Assembly: GCF_000014425.1 (NCBI RefSeq)
Contig: NC_008530.1
Location: 186,001-250,000 of the forward strand
Reading direction: 5' to 3'
DNA from: Lactobacillus gasseri ATCC 33323 = JCM 1131
Lineage (GTDB): Bacteria; Bacillota; Bacilli; Lactobacillales; Lactobacillaceae
DNA: 64,000 bases
The notes under the pieces are model-generated. The model did no database searches, was not told the origin of the DNA, and saw only the letters and a program-made list of their open reading frames with translations. Shown one piece after another: positions 18,212-26,184 of this stretch. Numbering within the stretch: the first letter of the stretch is position 1; each line of letters opens with the position of its first letter. The translations under genes and the position numbers were made by a program.

Positions 18212-18252
18212 AAAAAGTTTCGGAATTATCACATAAATTCCGAAACTTTTTT
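18212..18252 (+). terminator. Terminator after GT2 gene
   Basis: The 15- to 16-bp perfect stem AAAAAGTTTCGGAATT / AATTCCGAAACTTTTT has a short loop and a T run. Confidence 0.92.
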
Positions 18253-18306
18253 TATGAGATTATAAATTTGAAAAGTGAGATAATCTTAGCGAGGGAGAAT
18301 TTTAGA

Positions 18307-19020
18307 ATGAAAAAAATTAGTCAAAATACATGGATAAAAATTGCTTTATCTATTCTGGGAGTTTTGGCTGCAATTTTGGTTTATGTACCTAACTATGCAG
18401 CAGTTGATCAGGGGCTTAAGGGTAGATGTGCAATTTTCTTTATTATTGCAGTGGTCTTGCTTTGGCTACCAATGGAGTTAAAAAGCAGTATTTTTGCGCT
18501 TAATTTCTATTATGAATTAGGATTAATTTTAATTATTGTCTTTTTGATGACTAATCAAATGGCAATGAATTTCACTATTGGTCTAGTTATTGCTTTACTA
18601 TTATTAACCTGGGTCGGGATGGTAATTTTTAAAAATAATCTCGTAATGAAACAAAAGAATAGCGAATTGTTAATTATTAGATTAGTGATGATGCTAGTTT
18701 TAGCATATTTGGCTTATATTAGTGGCTTTGCGGCACTAATGGGTGCTGAAATTTTTACTGTACAAGGCCAAACTTGGCTACTTATTTTAGGTTTTGTACT
18801 TTGTGTCTACTATCTTGTTTTAGCAGGGAGTATTTGGCAGCCCTGGTTTAGAAGGTGGACTTCTTGGATCATGATTTTAGCGGCAGTTGTACTGCACATG
18901 ATCTTTGCAAGTGCAACTTCATTAAATGTTATCTTTTTGCCAATAATTGGTGAAATAATTATGCTAATTTTGGTCTGGCGTAGCAATCGGATCTTAATGA
19001 AAAAGAAAATGATTTCATAA
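18307..19020 (+). CDS. Uncharacterised polytopic membrane protein (237 aa)
   Basis: The ATG at 18307 is chosen because AGGGAGAA lies 9 bases upstream; a longer in-frame start would place the beginning of the protein inside the terminator hairpin at 18212. After a short basic start the protein is almost wholly hydrophobic, with about eight predicted helices. There are no charged active-site motifs and no soluble domain. I do not recognise the family. It stands between terminators, so it is probably a single-gene unit. Confidence 0.72.
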   Translation: MKKISQNTWIKIALSILGVLAAILVYVPNYAAVDQGLKGRCAIFFIIAVVLLWLPMELKSSIFALNFYYELGLILIIVFLMTNQMAMNFTIGLVIALLLLTWVGMVIFKNNLVMKQKNSELLIIRLVMMLVLAYLAYISGFAALMGAEIFTVQGQTWLLILGFVLCVYYLVLAGSIWQPWFRRWTSWIMILAAVVLHMIFASATSLNVIFLPIIGEIIMLILVWRSNRILMKKKMIS

Positions 19021-19027
19021 TTGACTC

Positions 19028-19056
19028 TTGCCAGACGGTATTAATCCTGATAGAAT
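19028..19056 (+). promoter_or_regulatory. Promoter of the GRP sugar uptake gene
   Basis: TTGCCA and TAGAAT are separated by 17 bases, with the -10 about 35 bases before the ATG at 19092. Confidence 0.55.
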
Positions 19057-19091
19057 AAATTGTTTAAAAGTTTAGGGAGAGATACAAAATT

Positions 19092-19955
19092 ATGAAATAT
19101 GTTTATTTGTTTTTACCAGCAATTGGCTGGGGACTGATGCCCTTAGTTATTGCTAGTGTGAAAAATAGTACAGTTTATAATCAAATTGTGGGTACAGTTG
19201 CGGCTTCATTTATTTTTGGTGCAGTTGTAATGGCAATTATGCATCCAGCAATGAGTTGGTCACTATTTTTGCTTTCTGCATTAGGTGGTGCTTGCTGGGT
19301 AATTGGTCAAGTTGGTCAATATATTTCTTATGAAAAAATTGGTGTTTCAGAAACAATGCCAATTTCAACTGGTTTGCAGTTGATCGGTGTGCCTCTTGTA
19401 GGTGTGCTTGCTTTTGGCGAATGGGCTAGTCCACAAGCTAAGCTTTATGGCTTTATTGGTATTTTAGTATTAATTATTGGAGTTGTTTTAACTTCATTGA
19501 CTGATCGGGGAACAAGCGAAGGCAACAAGTCTAATCAGATAAGCACAATTATTTTGCTTGTGTTAACTTCACTTGGCTACATTACTTCAAGTTCAATTCC
19601 AAAGGCTTTACATGGAAGTAGTATTTCAATCTTCTTTGGTCAAACCTTCGGTATGCTTGTAGCTGTGTTTATCTATACGCTTGTTACTAAAAATTTACAT
19701 GTTTGGAAAGAAAAATCTACTGTTCAAAGTGGTGGAGCAGGTATTCTATATGCAATTGCTGCATTAGCTTACATTCTTTCTGTTCAAGATAACGGAGTTA
19801 ACATGGCTTTTGTTATTTCACAACTTTGCGTAGTTATCTCTACTTTAGGTGGCTTAGTTTTCTTACACGAAAAGAAAACTCGCAACGGTTTAATTTTTAC
19901 CATTGCAGGCCTAGTATTAATTATTGGCGGTGCAATGTTAACTACATTATTCTAG
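19092..19955 (+). CDS. GRP-family sugar uptake protein (glucose/ribose porter type)
   Basis: This 287-residue, 10-helix membrane protein belongs to the drug/metabolite superfamily branch that contains GlcU and RbsU. The N-terminus YLFLPAIGWGLMPLVIASV and the segment ISTGLQLIGVPLVGVLAFGEWAS match the family. It likely imports a monosaccharide (glucose or ribose) with protons, without phosphorylation. It is monocistronic; an aldose mutarotase-like gene follows after a 280-base gap, which fits free-sugar metabolism. Confidence 0.85.
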   Translation: MKYVYLFLPAIGWGLMPLVIASVKNSTVYNQIVGTVAASFIFGAVVMAIMHPAMSWSLFLLSALGGACWVIGQVGQYISYEKIGVSETMPISTGLQLIGVPLVGVLAFGEWASPQAKLYGFIGILVLIIGVVLTSLTDRGTSEGNKSNQISTIILLVLTSLGYITSSSIPKALHGSSISIFFGQTFGMLVAVFIYTLVTKNLHVWKEKSTVQSGGAGILYAIAALAYILSVQDNGVNMAFVISQLCVVISTLGGLVFLHEKKTRNGLIFTIAGLVLIIGGAMLTTLF

Positions 19956-19960
19956 GTATG

Positions 19961-19992
19961 AAAGAAGGCATCCCATTGGGATGCCTTCTTTG
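19961..19992 (+). terminator. Terminator after GRP gene
   Basis: The 14-bp perfect stem AAAGAAGGCATCCC with its complement has an ATT loop. The central 17 bases (19968-19984) are identical to those in the pckA/kup terminator (1365-1381). Confidence 0.9.
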
Positions 19993-20025
19993 TATCAACT
20001 TGTCCTAATTCTTAAATCATTTTTA

Positions 20026-20055
20026 GTATTAGAACACCTTTCATTGTATTAGAAC
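20026..20055 (+). repeat. Two direct copies of GTATTAGAAC spaced 20 bp
   Basis: Identical 10-mers at 20026-20035 and 20046-20055 lie in the 280-base gap before the mutarotase gene, exactly two helical turns apart. Function unknown; they could be protein-binding half sites. Confidence 0.6.
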
Positions 20056-20169
20056 TAAATTAAAAGTCAAGCTAAATACAACAGTGTTTAACTTATTATA
20101 ACATTTAAGAATTAATAACAAGTGTAGAGATACGGAATTCAGTAATAATCTATATGTTATCGCTTGCAG

Positions 20170-20198
20170 TTGACATATTGAGTATGGCGTGATATTTT
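20170..20198 (+). promoter_or_regulatory. Promoter of the mutarotase-like gene
   Basis: A consensus TTGACA (20170-20175) is followed after 17 bases by TATTTT (20193-20198), about 40 bases before the start codon. Confidence 0.7.
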
Positions 20199-20237
20199 CA
20201 GAATAGGATCAGTCGAAATTGTTTAGGAGGACAATTG

Positions 20238-21119
20238 ATGGTAACAATTGAAAACAACCAGTTAAAGGTTGAAATTAATGAAGTCGGCGCCCAGCTTACT
20301 CATGTAGTTGATAAGGCTACTAATGCCGACTACATTTGGAATGGGAGTGAATGGGAGAGACATGCTCCAATTCTTTTTCCAGCGATCGGAAGATCAAATG
20401 ATAATAAATATATTTTAAATGGAAAAACATATGAAATGAAACAACACGGCTTTGCTCGTGACTATCCATGGACAGTTGTCGATAAGGGAGACGACCGAGT
20501 AAGTTTAACTCTAACCGAAAATGATGAAACTTTAGCTGTTTATCCATTTCGTTTTAGCTTGATGGCTACATATACATTAGAAGCTAATCAATTAAAAGTA
20601 GAATTTTTAGTTAAAAACAATTCAAAAGAAACAATGCCTTTTGGATTAGGATTCCACCCTGGGTTCAATGTCCCAGTAGCTGGCGATGAGCTAGAATTTT
20701 CTGACTATGAAATTAATTTAAGCCCAGAAGTAACAGAATTGACTCAATTTCAAATTGATCCAATTCCATTTAGAAATGGTAAAGTTATTCCTGTACCTAA
20801 TGCACAAAAGAGTACTTTACCATTGTCATATGCTGAATTTGATGATGGGCTGATCATTATTAATAATCCTGGCTTAACTGGAATTGAACTATCTAGTGCG
20901 AAGTCTGACCACAAGATTTCTTTAACTTTAGAAGATTTTCCATATGTGGCACTCTGGGCTATGACAGATCCAGAAGCTAAGTTTTTATGTATGGAACCTT
21001 TTGCTGGCTTACCAGACATTAAGAGCAATGAATTAACTGACTGGATGGAAAAAGAAGGTAATAACTTCCTGGCACCAGATGAAAGTTCACATTTTTCAAC
21101 TACAATTACTTTAGAATAA
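20238..21119 (+). CDS. Aldose 1-epimerase-like (galactose mutarotase superfamily) protein
   Basis: ATG 20238 lies 7 bases after AGGAGG, so the in-frame TTG at 20235 is rejected. The 293-residue protein has the LacX/YeaD-like epimerase fold with likely catalytic residues in KQHGFARDYPW (His70) and GFHPGFNVP. It would interconvert anomers of an aldose or an aldose phosphate in the cytoplasm. It has its own promoter and terminator and follows a GRP sugar importer, so it may process the free sugar taken up. Confidence 0.85.
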   Translation: MVTIENNQLKVEINEVGAQLTHVVDKATNADYIWNGSEWERHAPILFPAIGRSNDNKYILNGKTYEMKQHGFARDYPWTVVDKGDDRVSLTLTENDETLAVYPFRFSLMATYTLEANQLKVEFLVKNNSKETMPFGLGFHPGFNVPVAGDELEFSDYEINLSPEVTELTQFQIDPIPFRNGKVIPVPNAQKSTLPLSYAEFDDGLIIINNPGLTGIELSSAKSDHKISLTLEDFPYVALWAMTDPEAKFLCMEPFAGLPDIKSNELTDWMEKEGNNFLAPDESSHFSTTITLE

Positions 21120-21123
21120 ATAT

Positions 21124-21160
21124 GAAAAGAGGGAAGCGAGAGATGTTTCTCTCTTTTTTA
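21124..21160 (+). terminator. Terminator after mutarotase-like gene
   Basis: The stem AAAAGAGGGAA / TTTCTCTCTTTT (one mismatch) is followed by T residues. Confidence 0.72.
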
Positions 21161-21209
21161 CTAATTGATTAAGATTTGGCATAATAAAGTTTTCAGATTG
21201 TAATTTTGC

Positions 21210-21215
21210 TATAAT
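21210..21215 (+). promoter_or_regulatory. -10 box of the LCP-plsY-LtaS-like operon
   Basis: A perfect TATAAT lies 35 bases before the LCP start; the -35 region is not well conserved. Confidence 0.5.
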
Positions 21216-21249
21216 ATCCTTGTTTTAAGAAAGTTTGAGAAAGAATATT

Positions 21250-22359
21250 ATGGATAATAAGCCCAAAGAACCTGTTCTCTCAAGAGTTGAGCTGAACAAA
21301 GAAAAACATAGTAAGAAAAAGCCAATCCGTATTATCATTGCGGTAGTTTTAGTGTTGGTTTTAGGACTTGGTGCCTACGCAGGATCTGTCTATTTTAAAG
21401 CTAAGAATGCTTTTGATAAAACCTATGATCCTAAGAATGCCGTAAAGCAAGATAGTTTTTCTGGCAAAGAGCCATTTAATATTTTGTTATTAGGGACAGA
21501 TACAGGCGCTTTTGGTAGAAAAGAAGTTCGTGGAAATTCGGATACGATGATTATAGTAACCGTTAATCCAGCTAAAAAGAAACTTTCTTTGATGTCGATT
21601 CCGCGTGATACGATGGCAAGAATGATCGGGACAGAGAGCTTTAGCGTCCACAAGATTAATGCAGCTTATAACATTGGTGGAGCTAAGATGGCGATGCAGA
21701 CTACTAGTAAAGTCCTTAATGTTCCGATAAAGTATTATATTTCAATGAATATGGGTGGTATGCGTAAGATTGTTGACGGCGTTGGCGGTGTTACTGTGAC
21801 GCCTCCTCTTACCTTTACCTATGATGGCTATACTTTTACTAAAGGTAAAAAAGTTCACTTAAATGGTAGTCAAGCTTTGGCTTATTCAAGGATGCGCTAC
21901 GATGATCCCAAGGGAGACTATGGTAGGCAGCTACGTCAACGTGAAGTTATTATGTCAGTTTTAGAGCATGCTATGTCATTTAGCACTTTAAAGAACTTAG
22001 ATTCAATTTTAGGCTCAGTTTCTACTAGTTTAAGGACTAATTTAACTTTTGATTCAATGGTGAAGATTAGTAAGAACTATCGTAAATGTACCCAAAACAT
22101 GTCTAGCGACTACTTGCACGGAGTAGGAGCAATGATTGGGGATGCATCATATCAAGTAATGTCTGACAAAGAATTACAACGAACTTCTAATATTGTGAGA
22201 AATGATCTGGGTCTAGATTCAATGAATATTGATAATAATGAAACTTATCAAAATTCAATGAATTCTCAATTTGATTGGACCAGTGGTGATTCTAATCAGG
22301 TATACTACGTATATGATCCTTATACGGATGAATTATGGAACGGAGATCGTGCTTATTAA
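21250..22359 (+). CDS. LytR-CpsA-Psr (LCP) family wall-polymer ligase
   Basis: The ATG at 21250 follows GAGAAAG; an upstream TTG at 21235 is less likely. A basic N-terminal tail (1-27) and one transmembrane helix (about 28-50) place the LCP domain (about 70-300) outside. It holds the hallmarks LLLGTDTGAFGRKEVRGNSDTM, SIPRDT and HKINAAYNIGG, the Arg/Asp residues that bind polyprenyl pyrophosphate. Family members attach teichoic acids or capsule to peptidoglycan. The stop overlaps the plsY start (TAATG), so translation is coupled, tying wall-polymer attachment to lipid and lipoteichoic acid synthesis. Confidence 0.92.
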   Translation: MDNKPKEPVLSRVELNKEKHSKKKPIRIIIAVVLVLVLGLGAYAGSVYFKAKNAFDKTYDPKNAVKQDSFSGKEPFNILLLGTDTGAFGRKEVRGNSDTMIIVTVNPAKKKLSLMSIPRDTMARMIGTESFSVHKINAAYNIGGAKMAMQTTSKVLNVPIKYYISMNMGGMRKIVDGVGGVTVTPPLTFTYDGYTFTKGKKVHLNGSQALAYSRMRYDDPKGDYGRQLRQREVIMSVLEHAMSFSTLKNLDSILGSVSTSLRTNLTFDSMVKISKNYRKCTQNMSSDYLHGVGAMIGDASYQVMSDKELQRTSNIVRNDLGLDSMNIDNNETYQNSMNSQFDWTSGDSNQVYYVYDPYTDELWNGDRAY

Positions 22360-22979
22360 TGAATGAATTGATTTCACTAGTAATAGGATATTTCCTCGGA
22401 AATATCCTTTTTGCTATGATTGTCGCAAAAATATTTTTACATAAAGATCCAACTAAGTATGGTTCAGGTAATCCTGGCACAGCTAATATTGGCGCAGTTT
22501 TTGGTAAAAAGTGGGGTATTCTCACTTGTATCGGAGATTTAGCTAAGACTTTGGCAGCGTTGTTAATTGTTTACTCTCTTTATCATGGTAATCGTTTAGA
22601 TTTGTCTTTTGCCGGTCTTGGCGTAGTCTTAGGGCATTCATTTCCGTTCTGGAATCACTTCAAGGGTGGTAAAGGAGTGGCAGTTACTGCATTATGGCTT
22701 GTCTTTTTCGATTGGCGAGCTGGCTTAATTGCTTTATTGTTTGGCTTGTTTTTAGTGATTATTATGAAAAATCTTACAATTCCGCCACTTGTCTATATGT
22801 TGGGTTTCAGTATTTTTACTTGGCTTAACTTTGGTTGGGAACAAGGATTAATCTTTTTAATTGCTACTTTAATTATGATTTTTCAATTTAGAAAAGACAT
22901 TGTTGACTTCTTTACCGGACACGGTAAGCGAGTGGATGTTTTGGTAACAATTAAGAAAAAGTTAGGGATATACAAATGA
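22359..22979 (+). CDS. plsY: Acyl-phosphate:glycerol-3-phosphate acyltransferase
   Basis: I use the ATG at 22359, which shares one base with the LCP stop; the longer start at 22335 would add eight polar residues before the first membrane helix. The 206-residue protein has the PlsY motifs KYGSGNPGTANI, GHSFPFWNHFKGGKGVA and five or so transmembrane helices. It makes lysophosphatidic acid from acyl-phosphate and glycerol-3-phosphate at the inner membrane face, the first step of phospholipid synthesis. It overlaps the next gene by four bases (ATGA), so three genes are translationally coupled. Confidence 0.93.
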   Translation: MNELISLVIGYFLGNILFAMIVAKIFLHKDPTKYGSGNPGTANIGAVFGKKWGILTCIGDLAKTLAALLIVYSLYHGNRLDLSFAGLGVVLGHSFPFWNHFKGGKGVAVTALWLVFFDWRAGLIALLFGLFLVIIMKNLTIPPLVYMLGFSIFTWLNFGWEQGLIFLIATLIMIFQFRKDIVDFFTGHGKRVDVLVTIKKKLGIYK

Positions 22980-25924
22980 AATCAGCGTTAAGAAAAACAA
23001 TCCAGTGGATCTTACTTTTATGTTTATTGCTGGGAATATTAATTCAAGCCTTAGGCTTTTGGAACTATAATCCAACTTCAGTTTCTACTAAAACGCGAAT
23101 TGGCATGGTAATCAGTCTGATTCAATTGATAGTGGTTGTCTGGTATGGGATGAGCTACGGCAGTAAGGAGTATAGCTTTAAAGAGGTAGTTAAGAACTGG
23201 CTTGAAGGTGTCATTACTCTGATTATTTTCTATTTAGTATTTGTTATTTCATTGCCGCAATTGTTCTCCGCCTGGAACTTATGGGGAGTCTTTTTCCCAG
23301 TTTTAACAAGTACGTCAGCTTTATTTAGCGGAATTATTATCTCTTTATTCTTTCAGCCTTTTATTTTTCGACTACAAGAAAGATTAAATACTAAGCAAAA
23401 TGTGTTGTTATTAACTACCATTACACTTTTAATTTTTACTTTAAGTGCTGGAAATTCGCTTTTAACTAGCTATAGTATTTTTGGCTTGTACTTAGTTTTG
23501 CCTTTTGCCTGGGGAATGTTGATTTCTAAAATTAAGGTATCTAAGAAAGTACTTTTTGGCCTGGTAGTAGCAACGATTATTTTGCTACCAGCAGTTTACT
23601 ATCTTACGATTAAATTAATGCCGATTCAGACGCCACAAGGATTTATCTTTTCTCAGATGAATATGTCTTGGAATACTAGTCTTTTAATGGCCCCATCATC
23701 ACCGTTGATGATTTTATTTGTGGTTACTGGAGCATTATTATTTAGAAGTTCAATGCTAGGAGCATCTCACAGAGTATTTTCAATTTTAATTCCAGCAATT
23801 ATTTTTGGGACTACCTCTTATGGGATGAGCTTGTGGAAGGAAAAGCTGCAATTGTTGCTTGCACCCGTAAGTAAGAAAGTTACTGTCTTATTGATTCTTT
23901 CTTTATTAGTTGCAAGCTTTATTATTAATTTCATTTTCGTTAAGTTTATTCTGTCAAATAAGTGCGTTCAGAGATTCTTAAATAAGTTTGATGAGAATAA
24001 TCTGGATGGTCTTGTTAAACTTTTAGAAGCGGGATTGGGCTTTTTAAAGAAACATAGCAGATCAATTATCTTATTTGCATTCCTGATATTCTTAAGTATC
24101 GTCGGTTTTTATACTGTTCGAGATATTCAATCTGCAAGTGATTTTTGGGTTGCTTTAGTCTTTATTTTTACTAGCAAATTTGGCACTTTAGTTTTATCGT
24201 CGATCTTCTTATTTGCAATTTATGAGATCTTTTATGTAATTACTACTAGGTTCTGGGTATCCGCAAGCATTCCAACTGTTTTGGCTTTAGGAATTGCAAT
24301 TGCAGATGGAATCAAGATGGATTTAAGAGAAGAGCCAGTTTATCCCAATGAAATTAGTGAGATCGTTAATTGGAAGACACTAATTCCAATGATTGGTGTG
24401 CAAACCTTAATTTATATTTTAGTGGGCATTGCACTCTTAGTTGCTGTTATTGTCTATCTTGAATTAAAGCACCCATATAACTTAAAGAGAGAGAAAAAGA
24501 GCTGGGTTGCTTTAATTGGAAGTCTCTTAATCTTAATTACACCGGTGTGGTTTAATGATGAAGATTCAGTGATTTACTATATTTCAAAAGGCTTTGATAA
24601 TAACCCTGATTTTAGAAATCCACCAGATAGTACAGCTAATAACGGTGCAGTTTTAACGTTTTTAGACTTTATTAAAGTTCCAATTATGGATAAGCCAGCT
24701 GGTTATTCAGAACATGCGATTAAAGAAATCACTAAGAAGTATCAAAAAGAAGCAATTGCTATTAACAAGACAAGGAAAAATAAGTTGTCGGATCAAACAA
24801 TTGTCTTTAATTTGAGTGAAAGCTTTGTAGATCCAAAAGAATTTCCAGGTGTTAAAGTTTCTAACAATGTTAGAGATCCGATGGAGTATATCCGTAGCTT
24901 AATGACTCAAACGACCTCTGGTAAAATGCTTAGTGCTGGATATGGTGGCGGAACTGGAAATATGGAATATGAGTCTTTAACTGGCTTTAATATGGGTAAC
25001 TTTTCTAGTGCCTTAACGCCATATACTCAAGTAACTTCGCACTATGAATTCTACCCAACAATTGGGATGAATTTCCCTTATAGTAGTGCAATCCATCCAT
25101 TTAAGGGTACGTATTACGGCCGAATTGATAATTACCGCCGGTTTAAGTTCAATAAGTTTGCTTATTTGGGTTCTAAATATAAGATCTATGATCAAAAGTC
25201 ACTTGGTACCAGTCCATATCTTTCTGATGAAACAGCCTATCAAAATGGTTTAAGACAGATCAAGAGTAGAAAAGGCGGTCAATTTATTAACCTTATCTCA
25301 ATGCAAAACCATATGCCCTATGGCGATTATTATTCACCAAATGAATATAAGGATAATGTCAGTGGCTCTTCTCTTGCAGATGATAACGTTAAAACTAGTT
25401 TTGCGGCATATACGAAGGGGGTTGAATATACTGATAAGGCAGTTAAGGAATTTATTGCACAAATTGATAAGCTTAATAAACCTGTCACGCTAGTCTTTTA
25501 TGGGGACCACTACCCATCAATTATTGATCAATCGCTTTTAGCTAAATATCCTTTAAAGATGCATTCAACTACTTACTTTATCTATTCAAATAAGTATGCG
25601 CGTGAACATGGGGCTAAGAGTAAAATCGTGCCAGATAAGTACGTTGCAACTAGTTCCTTTATTCCGATGGCTTTAGAGCAAACTAATGCTAAAGTTACTG
25701 CCTATCAAGCTTTACTTACTCGGATCTACAAAGATCTTCCTGCAATGACAATTAACTATAGTAGCAGTGACGGTTTTGAACTAGTTGATCAAAATGGTAA
25801 GAAAGTTTCTGAAAAGAAATTAACTAAAAAGCAAAAAGAATTATTGAAAGACTACAAACTGATTCAATATGATATGTCAGCTGGTAAGGGTTACACTTTA
25901 GATGTTAAAGGCTTTTATAAATAA
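22976..25924 (+). CDS. Large LtaS-like phosphoglycerol transferase with extra N-terminal membrane module
   Basis: The 982-residue protein ends in an extracellular sulfatase-fold domain (about 600-930) of the LtaS/MdoB type. The likely nucleophile is Thr660 in GYGGGTGNMEYE, and YGDHYP (Asp844, His845) is the distal metal site. Upstream of it lie about 15 hydrophobic helices. The last five (about 360-520) fit the usual LtaS membrane part; the first ten or so (about 8-325) are extra. This extra part resembles a membrane O-acyltransferase-like module, but that is inference. The common length for LtaS is about 650. It probably transfers phosphoglycerol to a lipid or wall polymer. It overlaps plsY. 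Confidence 0.83.
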   Translation: MKSALRKTIQWILLLCLLLGILIQALGFWNYNPTSVSTKTRIGMVISLIQLIVVVWYGMSYGSKEYSFKEVVKNWLEGVITLIIFYLVFVISLPQLFSAWNLWGVFFPVLTSTSALFSGIIISLFFQPFIFRLQERLNTKQNVLLLTTITLLIFTLSAGNSLLTSYSIFGLYLVLPFAWGMLISKIKVSKKVLFGLVVATIILLPAVYYLTIKLMPIQTPQGFIFSQMNMSWNTSLLMAPSSPLMILFVVTGALLFRSSMLGASHRVFSILIPAIIFGTTSYGMSLWKEKLQLLLAPVSKKVTVLLILSLLVASFIINFIFVKFILSNKCVQRFLNKFDENNLDGLVKLLEAGLGFLKKHSRSIILFAFLIFLSIVGFYTVRDIQSASDFWVALVFIFTSKFGTLVLSSIFLFAIYEIFYVITTRFWVSASIPTVLALGIAIADGIKMDLREEPVYPNEISEIVNWKTLIPMIGVQTLIYILVGIALLVAVIVYLELKHPYNLKREKKSWVALIGSLLILITPVWFNDEDSVIYYISKGFDNNPDFRNPPDSTANNGAVLTFLDFIKVPIMDKPAGYSEHAIKEITKKYQKEAIAINKTRKNKLSDQTIVFNLSESFVDPKEFPGVKVSNNVRDPMEYIRSLMTQTTSGKMLSAGYGGGTGNMEYESLTGFNMGNFSSALTPYTQVTSHYEFYPTIGMNFPYSSAIHPFKGTYYGRIDNYRRFKFNKFAYLGSKYKIYDQKSLGTSPYLSDETAYQNGLRQIKSRKGGQFINLISMQNHMPYGDYYSPNEYKDNVSGSSLADDNVKTSFAAYTKGVEYTDKAVKEFIAQIDKLNKPVTLVFYGDHYPSIIDQSLLAKYPLKMHSTTYFIYSNKYAREHGAKSKIVPDKYVATSSFIPMALEQTNAKVTAYQALLTRIYKDLPAMTINYSSSDGFELVDQNGKKVSEKKLTKKQKELLKDYKLIQYDMSAGKGYTLDVKGFYK

Positions 25925-25928
25925 GCAG

Positions 25929-25957
25929 TTGACTAAATAGCTATTCTCCCTTATTAT
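25929..25957 (+). promoter_or_regulatory. Promoter of the tyrS leader
   Basis: TTGACT and TATTAT are separated by 17 bases, just before the T-box leader. Confidence 0.75.
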
Positions 25958-25967
25958 CATAGGTAAA

Positions 25968-26168
25968 TATAAAGTAGCAACTTGATTCAGTGTTCAGAGA
26001 ACTAGCGGTTAGTGTGAGCTAGGCAGGTCAAACTTGCGAAGTACAATAATGGGGTTGTTTCCTTATCAACTGTCTCAAGGCGCATTAAGCGTGAACGTGG
26101 GTGGTACCACGGCTAATGAAGTAATTTAGTCGTCCCTAGATTTCGAAAGAAGTCTAGGGACGTTTTTT
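25968..26168 (+). promoter_or_regulatory. T-box riboswitch (tyrosine) controlling tyrS
   Basis: The leader shows Stem I elements (TTCAGAGAACTAG through GAGCTAG), a likely Tyr specifier codon TAC at 26042-26044, and the T-box core GGTGGTACCACGG (about 26100-26112). It ends in a terminator, CGTCCCTAGA (26131-26140) pairing with TCTAGGGACG (26153-26162), followed by T's. The TGGT bulge would pair with the ACCA end of uncharged tRNA-Tyr. Uncharged tRNA-Tyr is expected to favour antitermination and raise tyrS expression. Confidence 0.93.
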
Positions 26169-26184
26169 GTTAGGAGAAATTATT

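Noticed and set aside
20026-20055. Possible CRISPR or tandem repeat array
   Set aside because: Only two 10-base copies exist, with no further spacing pattern and no cas genes in the window.
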